From Burkholderiales bacterium (lineage in GTDB: Bacteria > Pseudomonadota > Gammaproteobacteria > Burkholderiales > Burkholderiaceae_E), in the NCBI GenBank assembly GCA_003576795.1, contig QEVN01000004.1, positions 1-40,644 of the forward strand: DNA of 40,644 bases, read 5' to 3'. Under the pieces are notes generated by a model. The model did not search any database. It saw only the letters and a list, made by a program, of their open reading frames with translations, and was not told the DNA's origin. Positions 8,775 through 18,170 of the stretch are shown here, piece by piece. The position numbers and the translations under genes are program-made. How positions within the stretch are numbered: position 1 is the stretch's first letter; the number at the start of each line of letters is the position of its first letter.

Positions 8775-8844
8775 GGGCTACAAGAACGAGCGTTTTCCGA
8801 CGTGGAACGCATTCCATAGCGCAAACGGCTACATCTGGTAGCCC
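8775..8844. repeat. Boxed 70-nt repeat element, copy A
   Basis: This stretch matches 38167-38236 at 47 of 70 positions without any gap. The matches fall in blocks: GCTACAA, AGCGTTTTC, CGTGGAA-N3-ATTCCA, and GCTACAT then GTAGCCC. Outer ends GGGCTAC/GTAGCCC are inverted, and the last 20 bases form a small hairpin (GGCTAC / GTAGCC). It lies between convergent genes, and the last codons and stop of the HAD gene fall within it. A bidirectional terminator or a REP-like mobile repeat are both possible. Confidence 0.7.
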
Positions 8845-9500
8845 AGCAACCTCTCGATCACCTCCCGCGCCTCCCCCAGGCTCCCCACCACGCAATGCGC
8901 CAGCCCCGCGTACTCCGGCCGCGGCGGTTGCATATCCGGCACCACGATGCACGCCAACCCCGCCCCGTGCGCCGCGCGCAGCCCGGTGTCCGAATCCTCC
9001 AGCGCAATGCAGGCGCTCGGCGCCAGACCGAGTTGCCCGACCGCCGCCAGATACACGTCCGGCGCCGGCTTCGTCTTCGGCACATGGTCTCCGCAGACGA
9101 TCGTCTCGAAGCGCCCGCGCAGGCCGGCCAGCTCGAGCTTCTCCATCGCCAGCTCGCACAGGGTCGAAGTCGCCACCGCCTTCGGCACGCCGCGCGCATC
9201 GAGCCAGTCGAGCAGTTCGACGATGCCCGGCTTCAGCCCGACGCCCTCGCCGCGCAGCCGTTCCAGGTAGCGCAGGCGCCCGCGCTTCGACACCTCGTCC
9301 AGCGGAAAACTCCGGCCGCCCGCATCGAGCAGCTTCTGGCGCGACGCGCGATGGTCGAGCCCGACCATCGCCAGGCAGGTTTCGCGCGAGATCTCCCATC
9401 CCGACACGCGCGCCGATTCGATCCAGCATTCGACCGCGATGCGCTCGGTATCGAGCATCAACCCGTCCATGTCGAGCACGACCGCGCGAAAGCCGCTCAT
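8829..9500 (-). CDS. HAD-superfamily phosphatase (beta-phosphoglucomutase-like)
   Basis: The 223-residue product is a HAD subfamily IA hydrolase. Motif I is LDMDGLMLDTE (nucleophile D10, acid/base D12), followed by a helical cap domain (about 18-85), the motif II region VATST, motif III lysine in VPKTKPAPDVYL, and motif IV in ALEDSDTGLRAAHGAG. The likely role is dephosphorylation of a small sugar phosphate or similar metabolite; the substrate is unknown. Its C-terminal residues (GYQM) and stop are encoded within the repeated element at 8775-8844, so the original 3' end may have been replaced. Confidence 0.88.
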   Translation of the reverse strand: MSGFRAVVLDMDGLMLDTERIAVECWIESARVSGWEISRETCLAMVGLDHRASRQKLLDAGGRSFPLDEVSKRGRLRYLERLRGEGVGLKPGIVELLDWLDARGVPKAVATSTLCELAMEKLELAGLRGRFETIVCGDHVPKTKPAPDVYLAAVGQLGLAPSACIALEDSDTGLRAAHGAGLACIVVPDMQPPRPEYAGLAHCVVGSLGEAREVIERLLGYQM

Positions 9501-9537
9501 GGCCGACGTCGTCCGTCGTTCCGCCTGCCGCCGCTCG

Positions 9538-10668
9538 TCACCGCTGCCCCTGCGTCGTATCCCCGAACAGTCCCCGATGTTCGCGCGGCTCGCTGCGCCA
9601 GTACTGCCGCGGCGCCTCCACCTTCGCGCCCAGCTCCGCCGCCGCGTGCCACGGCCAGCGCGGGTCGTAGAGCATCGCCCGGCCCAATGCCACCAGATCC
9701 GCCTGCCCGGAAGCGACGATCTCCTCGGCCTGCCGCGGCTCGGTGATCATCCCGACCGCCATCACGCGCGTATCGGGCACCTCGCGCCGGATCGCCTCCG
9801 CGAAGGGCAGCTGGTAGCCGGGCCGCAGCGCGATCTTCTGCAGCGGCGAGATGCCGCCGCTCGAGGCGTCGATCCAGTCCACGCCCAGCTGCGCGCAGGC
9901 GCGCGCGAAGACGATCGCGTCGGGCAGGTCGAAGCGCTGCGCGGCGGGCAGGTCGTCGCGCCAGTCGGTGGCCGAGATGCGCACGCCGAGCGGCTTGTGC
10001 ACGGGCCACGCCGCGCGCATCGCGGCGATCACCTCGAGGGGCCAGCGCATCCGGTTCTCAGGCGACCCGCCGTATTCGTCCTCGCGCAGGTTCGACAGCG
10101 GCCACAGGAACTGGTGCAGCAGGTAGCCGTGCGCGGCGTGCACCTCGATCGCGTCGAGCCCCAGCCGGTCGGCGCGGTGCACGGACTCGACGAAGCGCAT
10201 CTTCAGCGCGTCCAGCTCGTCGCGCGACAGCGCGTGCGGCGCGGGCTCGTCCTCGGAGTAGGAAGCCGCGCTGGGCGCCGCCCGTTGCCAGCCGCCCGCA
10301 TCGACGCCGATCAGCTTGCCGCCCTCCCACGGGCGCGCGCTCGACGCCTTGCGGCCGGCGTGCGCGAGCTGGATGCCGATCGGCGCCTGCGAGACGCCGC
10401 GCACGGTGGCCAGCGTGCGAGCGAGCGCCTCCTCGGTGGCGTCGTCGTACAGCCCGAGATCGCCCCAGGTGATGCGCCCGACCGGCTCCACCGCCGTCGC
10501 CTCGATCATCACGAGGCCGACGCCGCCCAGGGCGAGATGCCCGAGGTGCACGGAGTGCCAGGGTTGCGCGCACCCCTCCACCGCCGAGTACTGGCACATC
10601 GGCGAGACGACGATGCGGTTGGGGAGCACGAGCGAGCGCAGCTGCAGCGGAGCGAATAGCGTGGACAT
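9538..10668 (-). CDS. NADH:flavin oxidoreductase, Old Yellow Enzyme family (YqjM-like)
   Basis: The 376-residue FMN-dependent TIM-barrel enzyme reduces activated C=C bonds. It resembles the YqjM/thermophilic-like class: C25 and Y27 in SPMCQYSA, substrate-binding H177 and H180 in EVHAAHGYLLHQF, and DEYGGSPENRMRWPLEV. The C-terminal phosphate-binding part reads ADLVALGRAMLYDPRWPWHAA. The physiological substrate is unknown. It is divergent from clpB with about 150 bases between the two starts. Confidence 0.92.
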   Translation of the reverse strand: MSTLFAPLQLRSLVLPNRIVVSPMCQYSAVEGCAQPWHSVHLGHLALGGVGLVMIEATAVEPVGRITWGDLGLYDDATEEALARTLATVRGVSQAPIGIQLAHAGRKASSARPWEGGKLIGVDAGGWQRAAPSAASYSEDEPAPHALSRDELDALKMRFVESVHRADRLGLDAIEVHAAHGYLLHQFLWPLSNLREDEYGGSPENRMRWPLEVIAAMRAAWPVHKPLGVRISATDWRDDLPAAQRFDLPDAIVFARACAQLGVDWIDASSGGISPLQKIALRPGYQLPFAEAIRREVPDTRVMAVGMITEPRQAEEIVASGQADLVALGRAMLYDPRWPWHAAAELGAKVEAPRQYWRSEPREHRGLFGDTTQGQR

Positions 10669-10730
10669 GGCCGAGGGTAGGGAAACGATGATCCGAATAT
10701 AGCGTTTCGCGATTGCCGCGCCCGGCGACT

Positions 10731-10759
10731 CTTGAAACCGTCCGGGCTCCCCCTCAGAT
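10731..10759 (+). promoter_or_regulatory. Sigma-32 (heat-shock) type promoter of clpB
   Basis: CTTGAAA at 10731-10737 is followed, 13 bases after CTTGAA, by CCCCTCAGAT from 10750. This closely matches the RpoH consensus CTTGAA-N13/17-CCCCAT. It sits about 60 bases before the clpB ATG, as expected for a heat-shock chaperone. Confidence 0.65.
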
Positions 10760-10816
10760 AGGCGTCAGTTTCAGTGGCCCCTGGCCGCTCCCGCACATCC
10801 GGATCCCGAGGACCCC

Positions 10817-13432
<2,616 letters not shown>

Positions 13433-13437
13433 CGCGG

Positions 13438-13462
13438 GAGCCGGGGCGATGCGCCCCGGCTC
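13438..13462 (+). terminator. Strong hairpin after clpB
   Basis: A perfect 11-bp stem (GAGCCGGGGCG / CGCCCCGGCTC) with an ATG loop starts 5 bases after the clpB stop. No T-run follows, which is common in GC-rich genomes. It is the likely clpB transcript end or an mRNA 3' stabiliser. Confidence 0.6.
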
Positions 13463-13674
13463 CGGCAGGTTCGGGCGGCGTCGTCGAAGCCGCGGCAGCG
13501 GGGAGGGCGGTGTGCCGGCCTGTTGGCCGGACGCGTCGTCGCCCGTTGCGTCGGCGCGCCGTGTAGAGCTGCATTTCCTCTCGCGTAACGAACTGCGCGG
13601 TCGGAAGCGCTGCGTTATGCAGCGCGGGCAGGGGCTAGCGGAGGCGTGAGTTCCGAAGATATGGCGATGACGCG
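13463..13674. other. Non-coding spacer between clpB and accessory patch
   Basis: I see no convincing gene here. It holds two more perfect hairpins: CCGGCC-TGTT-GGCCGG at 13515-13530 and GCGCTGC-GTTAT-GCAGCGC at 13607-13625. The second is embedded in a longer imperfect inverted repeat from 13583. Confidence 0.5.
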
Positions 13675-13853
13675 CACGAACGCATCACCATTGATCCCGC
13701 GGTCATGCCGGGCGAGCCATCCTGCGCAAGCTCGCCGAGGGAGTCGCCGAGGCTGACCTGCTCGATGCGTATCCGAACCTCTGCGTGGGAGACATCCGCG
13801 CGGCGAGGGACGTTTGGCCTGTCAGGCTCTTCTTCGACGTGCAGGCTCGTTGA
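13675..13853 (+). pseudogene. Remnant of a DUF433-family antitoxin
   Basis: Two pieces of a DUF433 (VapB-like) protein are visible in different frames. The first (13675 on) reads HERITIDPAVMPGEPS, matching the family's N-terminal RITIDPxVMxGKP. The second (13719-13850, another frame) reads ILRKLAEGVAEADLLDAYPNL then GDIRAARD, matching the family's C-terminal half. The central CIRGTRxPV segment is missing and the frame is broken, so no full protein can be made. No start codon is evident. The 3' part overlaps the tail of the vapC gene on the opposite strand. Confidence 0.7.
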
Positions 13854-14298
13854 CCCGGTGCCGCCCCGGCGATTCGTCGCCGCCCGCCGCTTCCCACGGA
13901 TCGATCACGTCAACGCCGTAGAAGTCGAAGTCGCGCACATTACGTGTGACAACCCGAAGCTCATGGAACGAAGCCGTCGCCGCGAGCAGGCTGTCGATCG
14001 CCGGCGCCGGCCGCCCAAGCGCGGCCAGCAGCCGACCCCATCGATCGGCGACGCGACGATCGACGTCCAGGACACGACCTGCGAAGAATGCCGGCAGCTC
14101 ACCTTCGAGCCAATCGAGAAGCCTCGTCCGCAGCCGGCGTTCCGTCACGCGCTCGATTCCCTTGCGGATCTCGCCGAGGGTGAGCACGCTCACGAACAGC
14201 ATGCGCGCCGGTCGCTCCTCGAACCAACGAACGACGTTCCGATCCGGCGATTTGCGCCGCAGCTCGGACAGCACGTTCGTATCGACGAGATAGCTCAC
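13822..14298 (-). CDS. vapC: PIN-domain ribonuclease toxin (VapC family)
   Basis: VapC toxins are Mg-dependent RNases that usually cut tRNA or rRNA. The PIN acidic set is complete: D6 (YLVDTNVLSEL), E43 (TLGEIRKGIE), D102 (AIDSLLAATA) and N120/D123 (TRNVRDFDF). It starts with GTG overlapping the antitoxin end by four bases. The product is 158 residues; the PIN fold ends near VIDPWEA (about 136), and the last 20 or so residues are an Arg-rich tail encoded across the antisense of the DUF433 remnant, probably a replaced 3' end. The pair is intact. Confidence 0.92.
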   Translation of the reverse strand: MSYLVDTNVLSELRRKSPDRNVVRWFEERPARMLFVSVLTLGEIRKGIERVTERRLRTRLLDWLEGELPAFFAGRVLDVDRRVADRWGRLLAALGRPAPAIDSLLAATASFHELRVVTRNVRDFDFYGVDVIDPWEAAGGDESPGRHRVNEPARRRRA

Positions 14299-14549
14299 AG
14301 CGACGTACTCCGCACGGGCGACCTGTCGCGCGGAAAGTCGATCTCTTCGATTTCTCGCAACGGCGAGCGCTGCATGAAGTCGACGAGCGAGCGGCCGCCG
14401 ACGAGCCGGTCGAACTCCTCGCGCGACAGCAGGATCGCGACAGGGCGTCCATGAACGGTGATTTCCTGCGGTCCGTCGCTGGCGGCCTGTTTGACTAGTT
14501 CCGAGAAGCGCGCTTTTGCCTCCTGCAGTTGCCAGGATTGCATCGACAT
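14295..14549 (-). CDS. Phd/YefM-family antitoxin
   Basis: The product has about 84 residues. The N-terminal DNA-binding fold reads WQLQEAKARFSELVKQA, then ITVHGRPVAILLSREEFDRL, both typical of Phd/YefM. The C-terminal part should wrap the PIN toxin. Three in-frame ATGs are possible (14555, 14549, 14543). The first lies 2 bases from a palindromic operator, so 14549 or 14543 is more likely. It is translationally coupled to vapC. Confidence 0.9.
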   Translation of the reverse strand: MSMQSWQLQEAKARFSELVKQAASDGPQEITVHGRPVAILLSREEFDRLVGGRSLVDFMQRSPLREIEEIDFPRDRSPVRSTSL

Positions 14550-14557
14550 CACCATTG

Positions 14558-14578
14558 ATCTGACTATAATAGTCAGAT
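14558..14578. promoter_or_regulatory. Palindromic operator/promoter of the Phd-VapC operon
   Basis: Perfect 10-bp arms ATCTGACTAT and ATAGTCAGAT flank a single central A. The arms contain an AT-rich -10-like core, unusual in this GC-rich region, just upstream of the antitoxin start. Autorepression by the antitoxin-toxin complex is the family norm, so this is very likely the operator. Confidence 0.7.
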
Positions 14579-14643
14579 TGTAGCCTGATGGTCCGCACGC
14601 GCAATCGACCTGACGGATCGGCCGACCGGATGCCGCCCGCGCT

Positions 14644-15057
14644 TCAGTCCCGCGTCACCGACACCACGTCCGCTGCGCTGCCCGTCGCGTCGACCATCGT
14701 CACCGTGATCCGGTTGGCTCCCGGCGCGAGCGGTATCGCGCTGCTGTTCCAGGCGAGTCGATCGGCCGGGCAATCCCACACGGCGAAGACTTCTCCGCGA
14801 GTGCCGTTGGTGTCGTTGGTCCAGAACATCGAGAACGTCCCCGGTTGGCAGGTGACGGTCGGCTGGGTCGGCGTGCCGCCGGTGCGCACCGAGCCCGCCG
14901 GTAGGTCAGCGACTCCGCTCAGGATGATCACCTGCCCATGCGACCCCGGCGGCGGCGCGTTGATCGAGATCGACAGACGAAAGCCGATACCGCTGCCGCA
15001 GGCGGAGAGCGCCGCGACGAGCGCGCAGAAGGTGGCTGCGACGAATGCGGATTTCAC
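14644..15057 (-). CDS. Small putative lipoprotein, function unknown
   Basis: The 137-residue product begins with GTG. Its N-terminus is a lipoprotein signal with lipobox ALSAC, so C20 would be acylated. The mature part holds two predicted extracellular cysteines (VTCQPGT and VWDCPAD), and a beta-rich end (PGANRITVTMVDATG) resembling a small Ig-like or adhesin-type domain. I do not recognise a named family. It is divergent from the isochorismatase-like gene. Confidence 0.65.
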   Translation of the reverse strand: MKSAFVAATFCALVAALSACGSGIGFRLSISINAPPPGSHGQVIILSGVADLPAGSVRTGGTPTQPTVTCQPGTFSMFWTNDTNGTRGEVFAVWDCPADRLAWNSSAIPLAPGANRITVTMVDATGSAADVVSVTRD

Positions 15058-15098
15058 GATCGCGCTACGCTACACGGATCCTGCCATCCGGAGCACTG

Positions 15099-15680
15099 AT
15101 GAACACCGCGCTGTTGATCATCGACATTCAGAACGACTATTTCCCCGGCGGCGCGATGGAACTCGTCGGCAGCGACGCGGCGGCCGAATGCGCCGCGCAG
15201 GTGCTCGACGCGTTCCGCTCGAAGGGCCTGCCGGTCGTTCACGTCCAGCATCTGTCGACGAGGCCGGGTGCCACCTTCTTCCTGCCCGGCACGCGCGGCG
15301 CGGAGATCCACGAGCGCGTCGCACCGCGTGCGGGCGAGACGGTCATCAGCAAGCACTACCCGAATGCGTTTCGGGAGACGACGCTGCTCGAGCATTTGCG
15401 GGGACGCGATATCGGCCGGCTCGTCATCGTGGGGATGATGACGCACATGTGCATCGATACGACGACGCGCGCGGCGGCGGATCTGGGTTTCGAATGCGTG
15501 CTGGTGCACGATGCCTGTGCGACGCGCGATTTGTCCTTCGGCGGACGCACGGTGCCGGCAGCGACTGTCCAAGGCGCTTTCATGGCGGCATTGGACGGAC
15601 TGTTCGCTAAGGTCGAGTCGGCGCCGGAGGCGTGTACGCGACTGCACGATTCAGTCGAGCGCGCCGCGCCGCTGCGCTGA
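15099..15680 (+). CDS. Isochorismatase-like cysteine hydrolase
   Basis: The 193-residue product belongs to the isochorismatase/nicotinamidase superfamily. The catalytic triad is visible: D9 (LLIIDIQNDYF), K85 (VISKHYPNAF) and C118 (GMMTHMCIDTT). Members hydrolyse amides or ureido groups in small metabolites; the substrate cannot be assigned, and no linked pathway genes are present. The ATG at 15099 precedes the conserved strand by the usual distance. Its 3' end overlaps the end of a frameshifted PAP2 gene on the other strand by 74 bases. Confidence 0.9.
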   Translation: MNTALLIIDIQNDYFPGGAMELVGSDAAAECAAQVLDAFRSKGLPVVHVQHLSTRPGATFFLPGTRGAEIHERVAPRAGETVISKHYPNAFRETTLLEHLRGRDIGRLVIVGMMTHMCIDTTTRAAADLGFECVLVHDACATRDLSFGGRTVPAATVQGAFMAALDGLFAKVESAPEACTRLHDSVERAAPLR

Positions 15681-16453
15681 TAGCCGCGCCCGTCAACAGC
15701 GCGCCAGCGAAGGCATCGATGAAGTAGTGGCCTCCCTCGCTCGGTATCGATACGAGCACACCGAGGTTGACGACCAGCGTGGGCCAGAACAACCATGCGA
15801 TGCCTCTAGTCACCCAGACGAGAGTGAGAGCAATCGCAGTGTGGAACGACGGAAACGTGACGATCCCCAGTAGCGTGCCGGGCTCGAGGAACCCTGAGGG
15901 TGCCATTTCGAAGCGATTCGAATTGCGAAAGGTGATAAGCCTTTTCGAGCCCCATGTCGTATTGGATCCACGCACTCTGCGCGGGCAAGAACCCCGAGAG
16001 AACCACCATGGGAAACGATGTCGTGATCAGGAGCATGTTCAACTCGCGAGCGCGGTCTCTGCGGCCCAACAGGCCCAGTGCGAGCAGCAGGAGCACGATA
16101 TGTACCAAGGAAGATCGGTATAGCAACGCGAGAGCGGACTCGAGCGTCGGGAACGACGATACGAGCCGATACCAGGCCGGCCAGTCGAGGCCGACAAGGC
16201 GATCAAGTTCTGCCAACTGCGGATCTACGAGGGGCATTGCAACTGCGGCCAGGACGTAGCTCAACGACGCCACGACGGGCGCATATGCGGCCAGGATCGA
16301 AAGCTCCTCGAGCGTTTCGGCCAGACTGCCGTCGTCAATCCGGCGCCATCTCGAATAGAACCAGGAAAGCCCGGCGAGCGCGCATACAAGAATGCCGATC
16401 CCTATCCATCCGCGCGAGAGGATGGAAAAGCCGAGTAGCCGACCGACCAGCAC
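15607..16453 (-). pseudogene. PAP2-family (AUR1-like) phosphatase, frameshifted
   Basis: A membrane PAP2 protein is split over two frames. The first frame runs from an upstream helix set (GTG at 16453, reading frame open to 16510) to FESLRNGTLRV. The second continues as LEPGTLLGIVTFPSFHTA with the motifs PSFHTA and SEGGHYFIDAFAG of AUR1-like PAP2 domains. Removing one G of the pair at 15888-15889 (plus strand) restores a continuous protein. This is either a real inactivating insertion or a base-calling error. It is the third PAP2 gene in a row on this strand. The 5' start is uncertain; MHEALSVASAEAL in another frame just upstream might be the original start. Confidence 0.75.
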
Positions 16454-16567
16454 GTCGAACAGGAGGACCGCTGCGACGAGCGCCCAGTCGTACGACGGAA
16501 TCCAAGAGCTTCAGCGCTGGCCACCGAGAGCGCCTCATGCATCTGGCAGCCCCGTTCGTTGCATCGG

Positions 16568-17593
16568 TCAGGCGGGCCCGTCCGCGATGTTCAACAGGCG
16601 CACCGCCAGCACAACGGAAACGGCCGCGAGCGCGAGCCCGCCTGCGCCGTCGACCACGTAGTGCCAGCCCAGTACGACAGTTGAAGCCCAGACGAGCAGC
16701 ACCCACGGAACGGTGAAGAACAGCGTCCAGCGCGCCGCCCGGGAGAGCCAGTAGGCCGTTACTGCGACCATCGCGACGTGCAGGCTCGGCATGGCCGAGA
16801 CGCCGCCGAGCAGGATGCCGCCCGAGTGCAAGGCGTCCTCGGGGCGTGAGGCCATCACCTGCGCGACGACGCGCATCGCCTCTGCGGTCACGGATCCTTC
16901 GAGATAGGCGAAGACATCCGGACGAAAGAAGCCCGGGCCCATCACCGGGTTCAGCACGCCGAGCAGGCGTCCGAGATAGAAGAGAAGAATCATCGTGACG
17001 CAGTAGCGCAGCACGATGCGCGACCCGCGGCCGATGACGACGAGTGCGAATGCCGCTATCAGCTCGATGCCCCAGGCGCTGTGGTAGAGGCGGTCCCAAC
17101 TGGCCGTATCGATGGAAATGCCGGCGATACGCTGCAACAGCGCGCCTTCGATCTCCCAGAACAACGGATCTCTCCACCGGGTCGTGCTGCCCAGCAATTC
17201 GAGGTTCAGCAGCGTGATATTCGACGTGCCGAGAATCGCCAACGAAGTGGCCAGGAGCAGCACGATCGGCCCGGGACCGCAGGTGAAGAAGCGCTTTTCA
17301 TGCAACTTCTCGACGCTGAGCGGCGGGGCCCGGCCGTTCCGGATTCGTTTCCACAGCGTTTCGGTGACGAGTCCCAGCGAGACCAACGTGCCGTCCCAGA
17401 CGATCCCCATCAGCAGCAGGAGCGTGAGCACCGCGCCGAGCAGCAGCGGCGTGTCGCTGAACCATAGAACGAACGGCGAGCCCGCAGCAGCGGCGAACGC
17501 CCAGGTCAACAATGCGAACGCGACGTGGAGCAGGGCGATGATCGCGAGGCCGCGAAGCGGCGTGAGCGACTTTTGCGGCAGCGCGCTGTTCAT
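16568..17593 (-). CDS. PAP2-superfamily membrane phosphatase (AUR1-like)
   Basis: The product has 341 residues and several hydrophobic segments, with the PAP2 motifs near the C-terminus: AMPSLHVAMVA (about 265) and GWHYVVDGAGG (about 305). The spacing and form resemble the AUR1/inositolphosphorylceramide synthase-like branch, which acts on lipid-linked phosphates in membranes. The long N-terminal part (about 1-150) with three or four helices is not typical of small PAP2 enzymes. Its start overlaps the preceding PAP2 gene by four bases. Substrate unknown. Confidence 0.82.
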   Translation of the reverse strand: MNSALPQKSLTPLRGLAIIALLHVAFALLTWAFAAAAGSPFVLWFSDTPLLLGAVLTLLLLMGIVWDGTLVSLGLVTETLWKRIRNGRAPPLSVEKLHEKRFFTCGPGPIVLLLATSLAILGTSNITLLNLELLGSTTRWRDPLFWEIEGALLQRIAGISIDTASWDRLYHSAWGIELIAAFALVVIGRGSRIVLRYCVTMILLFYLGRLLGVLNPVMGPGFFRPDVFAYLEGSVTAEAMRVVAQVMASRPEDALHSGGILLGGVSAMPSLHVAMVAVTAYWLSRAARWTLFFTVPWVLLVWASTVVLGWHYVVDGAGGLALAAVSVVLAVRLLNIADGPA

Positions 17594-18162
17594 CCACGTT
17601 TCCGATTCGGAACATACCGTCGGACGGCCGCGGCGACTGCGATGGCGAGCAATGCGCCGGCCAGCACGTCGGCTGGAAAGTGCGCGCCCGTCGACAGCCT
17701 CGATACGCAGACCAGCAAAGCGAAGATCGCCAGCGCGATCTGCGCCGCGCGCGCGATGCCCGGCGCGAGGGAGGCTGCGACGAGGACTGCGAACGCGGCG
17801 TGTCCGGAGGGAAAGGAATGGGCTGCATCGGGCTTGCCGACGATCGTCACTACGTGTTCGCCGAGCACCGCGAGCGGCCGCGGAAAATCGAGCATGCCCT
17901 TCAAGACCGGTACCAGAACCATCGAGAGAACGACGTAGCCGATCGCGAATGTGGCGACGTTGCGCAGGGGGAGCGATGCGGGCCGCCAGGCGTTCCACGA
18001 CAGCGCGATCGCGAGGTAGAACGGGTATAGCTTCGGATGACCGAGCGCGGTGAGCGCGAGCGCGATCGAGTCGAGGGTCGGCCCGTGATGCCGGTTCACG
18101 AGAAGGAACATCGCCTCGTTCAGGCCGCCCCAGCCGTACAGTTCGCTGTCGCGCGTGAACAC
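17590..18162 (-). CDS. PAP2-family lipid phosphatase
   Basis: The 190-residue integral membrane phosphatase has a complete classical signature: KGMLDFPRP (88-96), FPSGHAAF (117-124) and SRLSTGAHFPAD (154-165). This form dephosphorylates lipid phosphates such as undecaprenyl pyrophosphate, phosphatidylglycerophosphate or lipid A phosphate; which one is not evident. The GTG start is 8 bases after the tadG stop, so it is probably transcribed with the Tad minor-pilin genes. Confidence 0.88.
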   Translation of the reverse strand: MFTRDSELYGWGGLNEAMFLLVNRHHGPTLDSIALALTALGHPKLYPFYLAIALSWNAWRPASLPLRNVATFAIGYVVLSMVLVPVLKGMLDFPRPLAVLGEHVVTIVGKPDAAHSFPSGHAAFAVLVAASLAPGIARAAQIALAIFALLVCVSRLSTGAHFPADVLAGALLAIAVAAAVRRYVPNRKRG

Positions 18163-18170
18163 CGGAGCGC

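Noticed and set aside
13583-13620. attC-like site (GCGTAAC ... GTTATGC) near the toxin-antitoxin patch
   Set aside because: The ends resemble integron core sites, but the element is only about 38 bases and lacks the usual inner boxes and any integrase.
14565-14570. TATAAT as a plus-strand promoter
   Set aside because: It is the centre of the palindromic operator, with no plus-strand gene immediately downstream that needs it.
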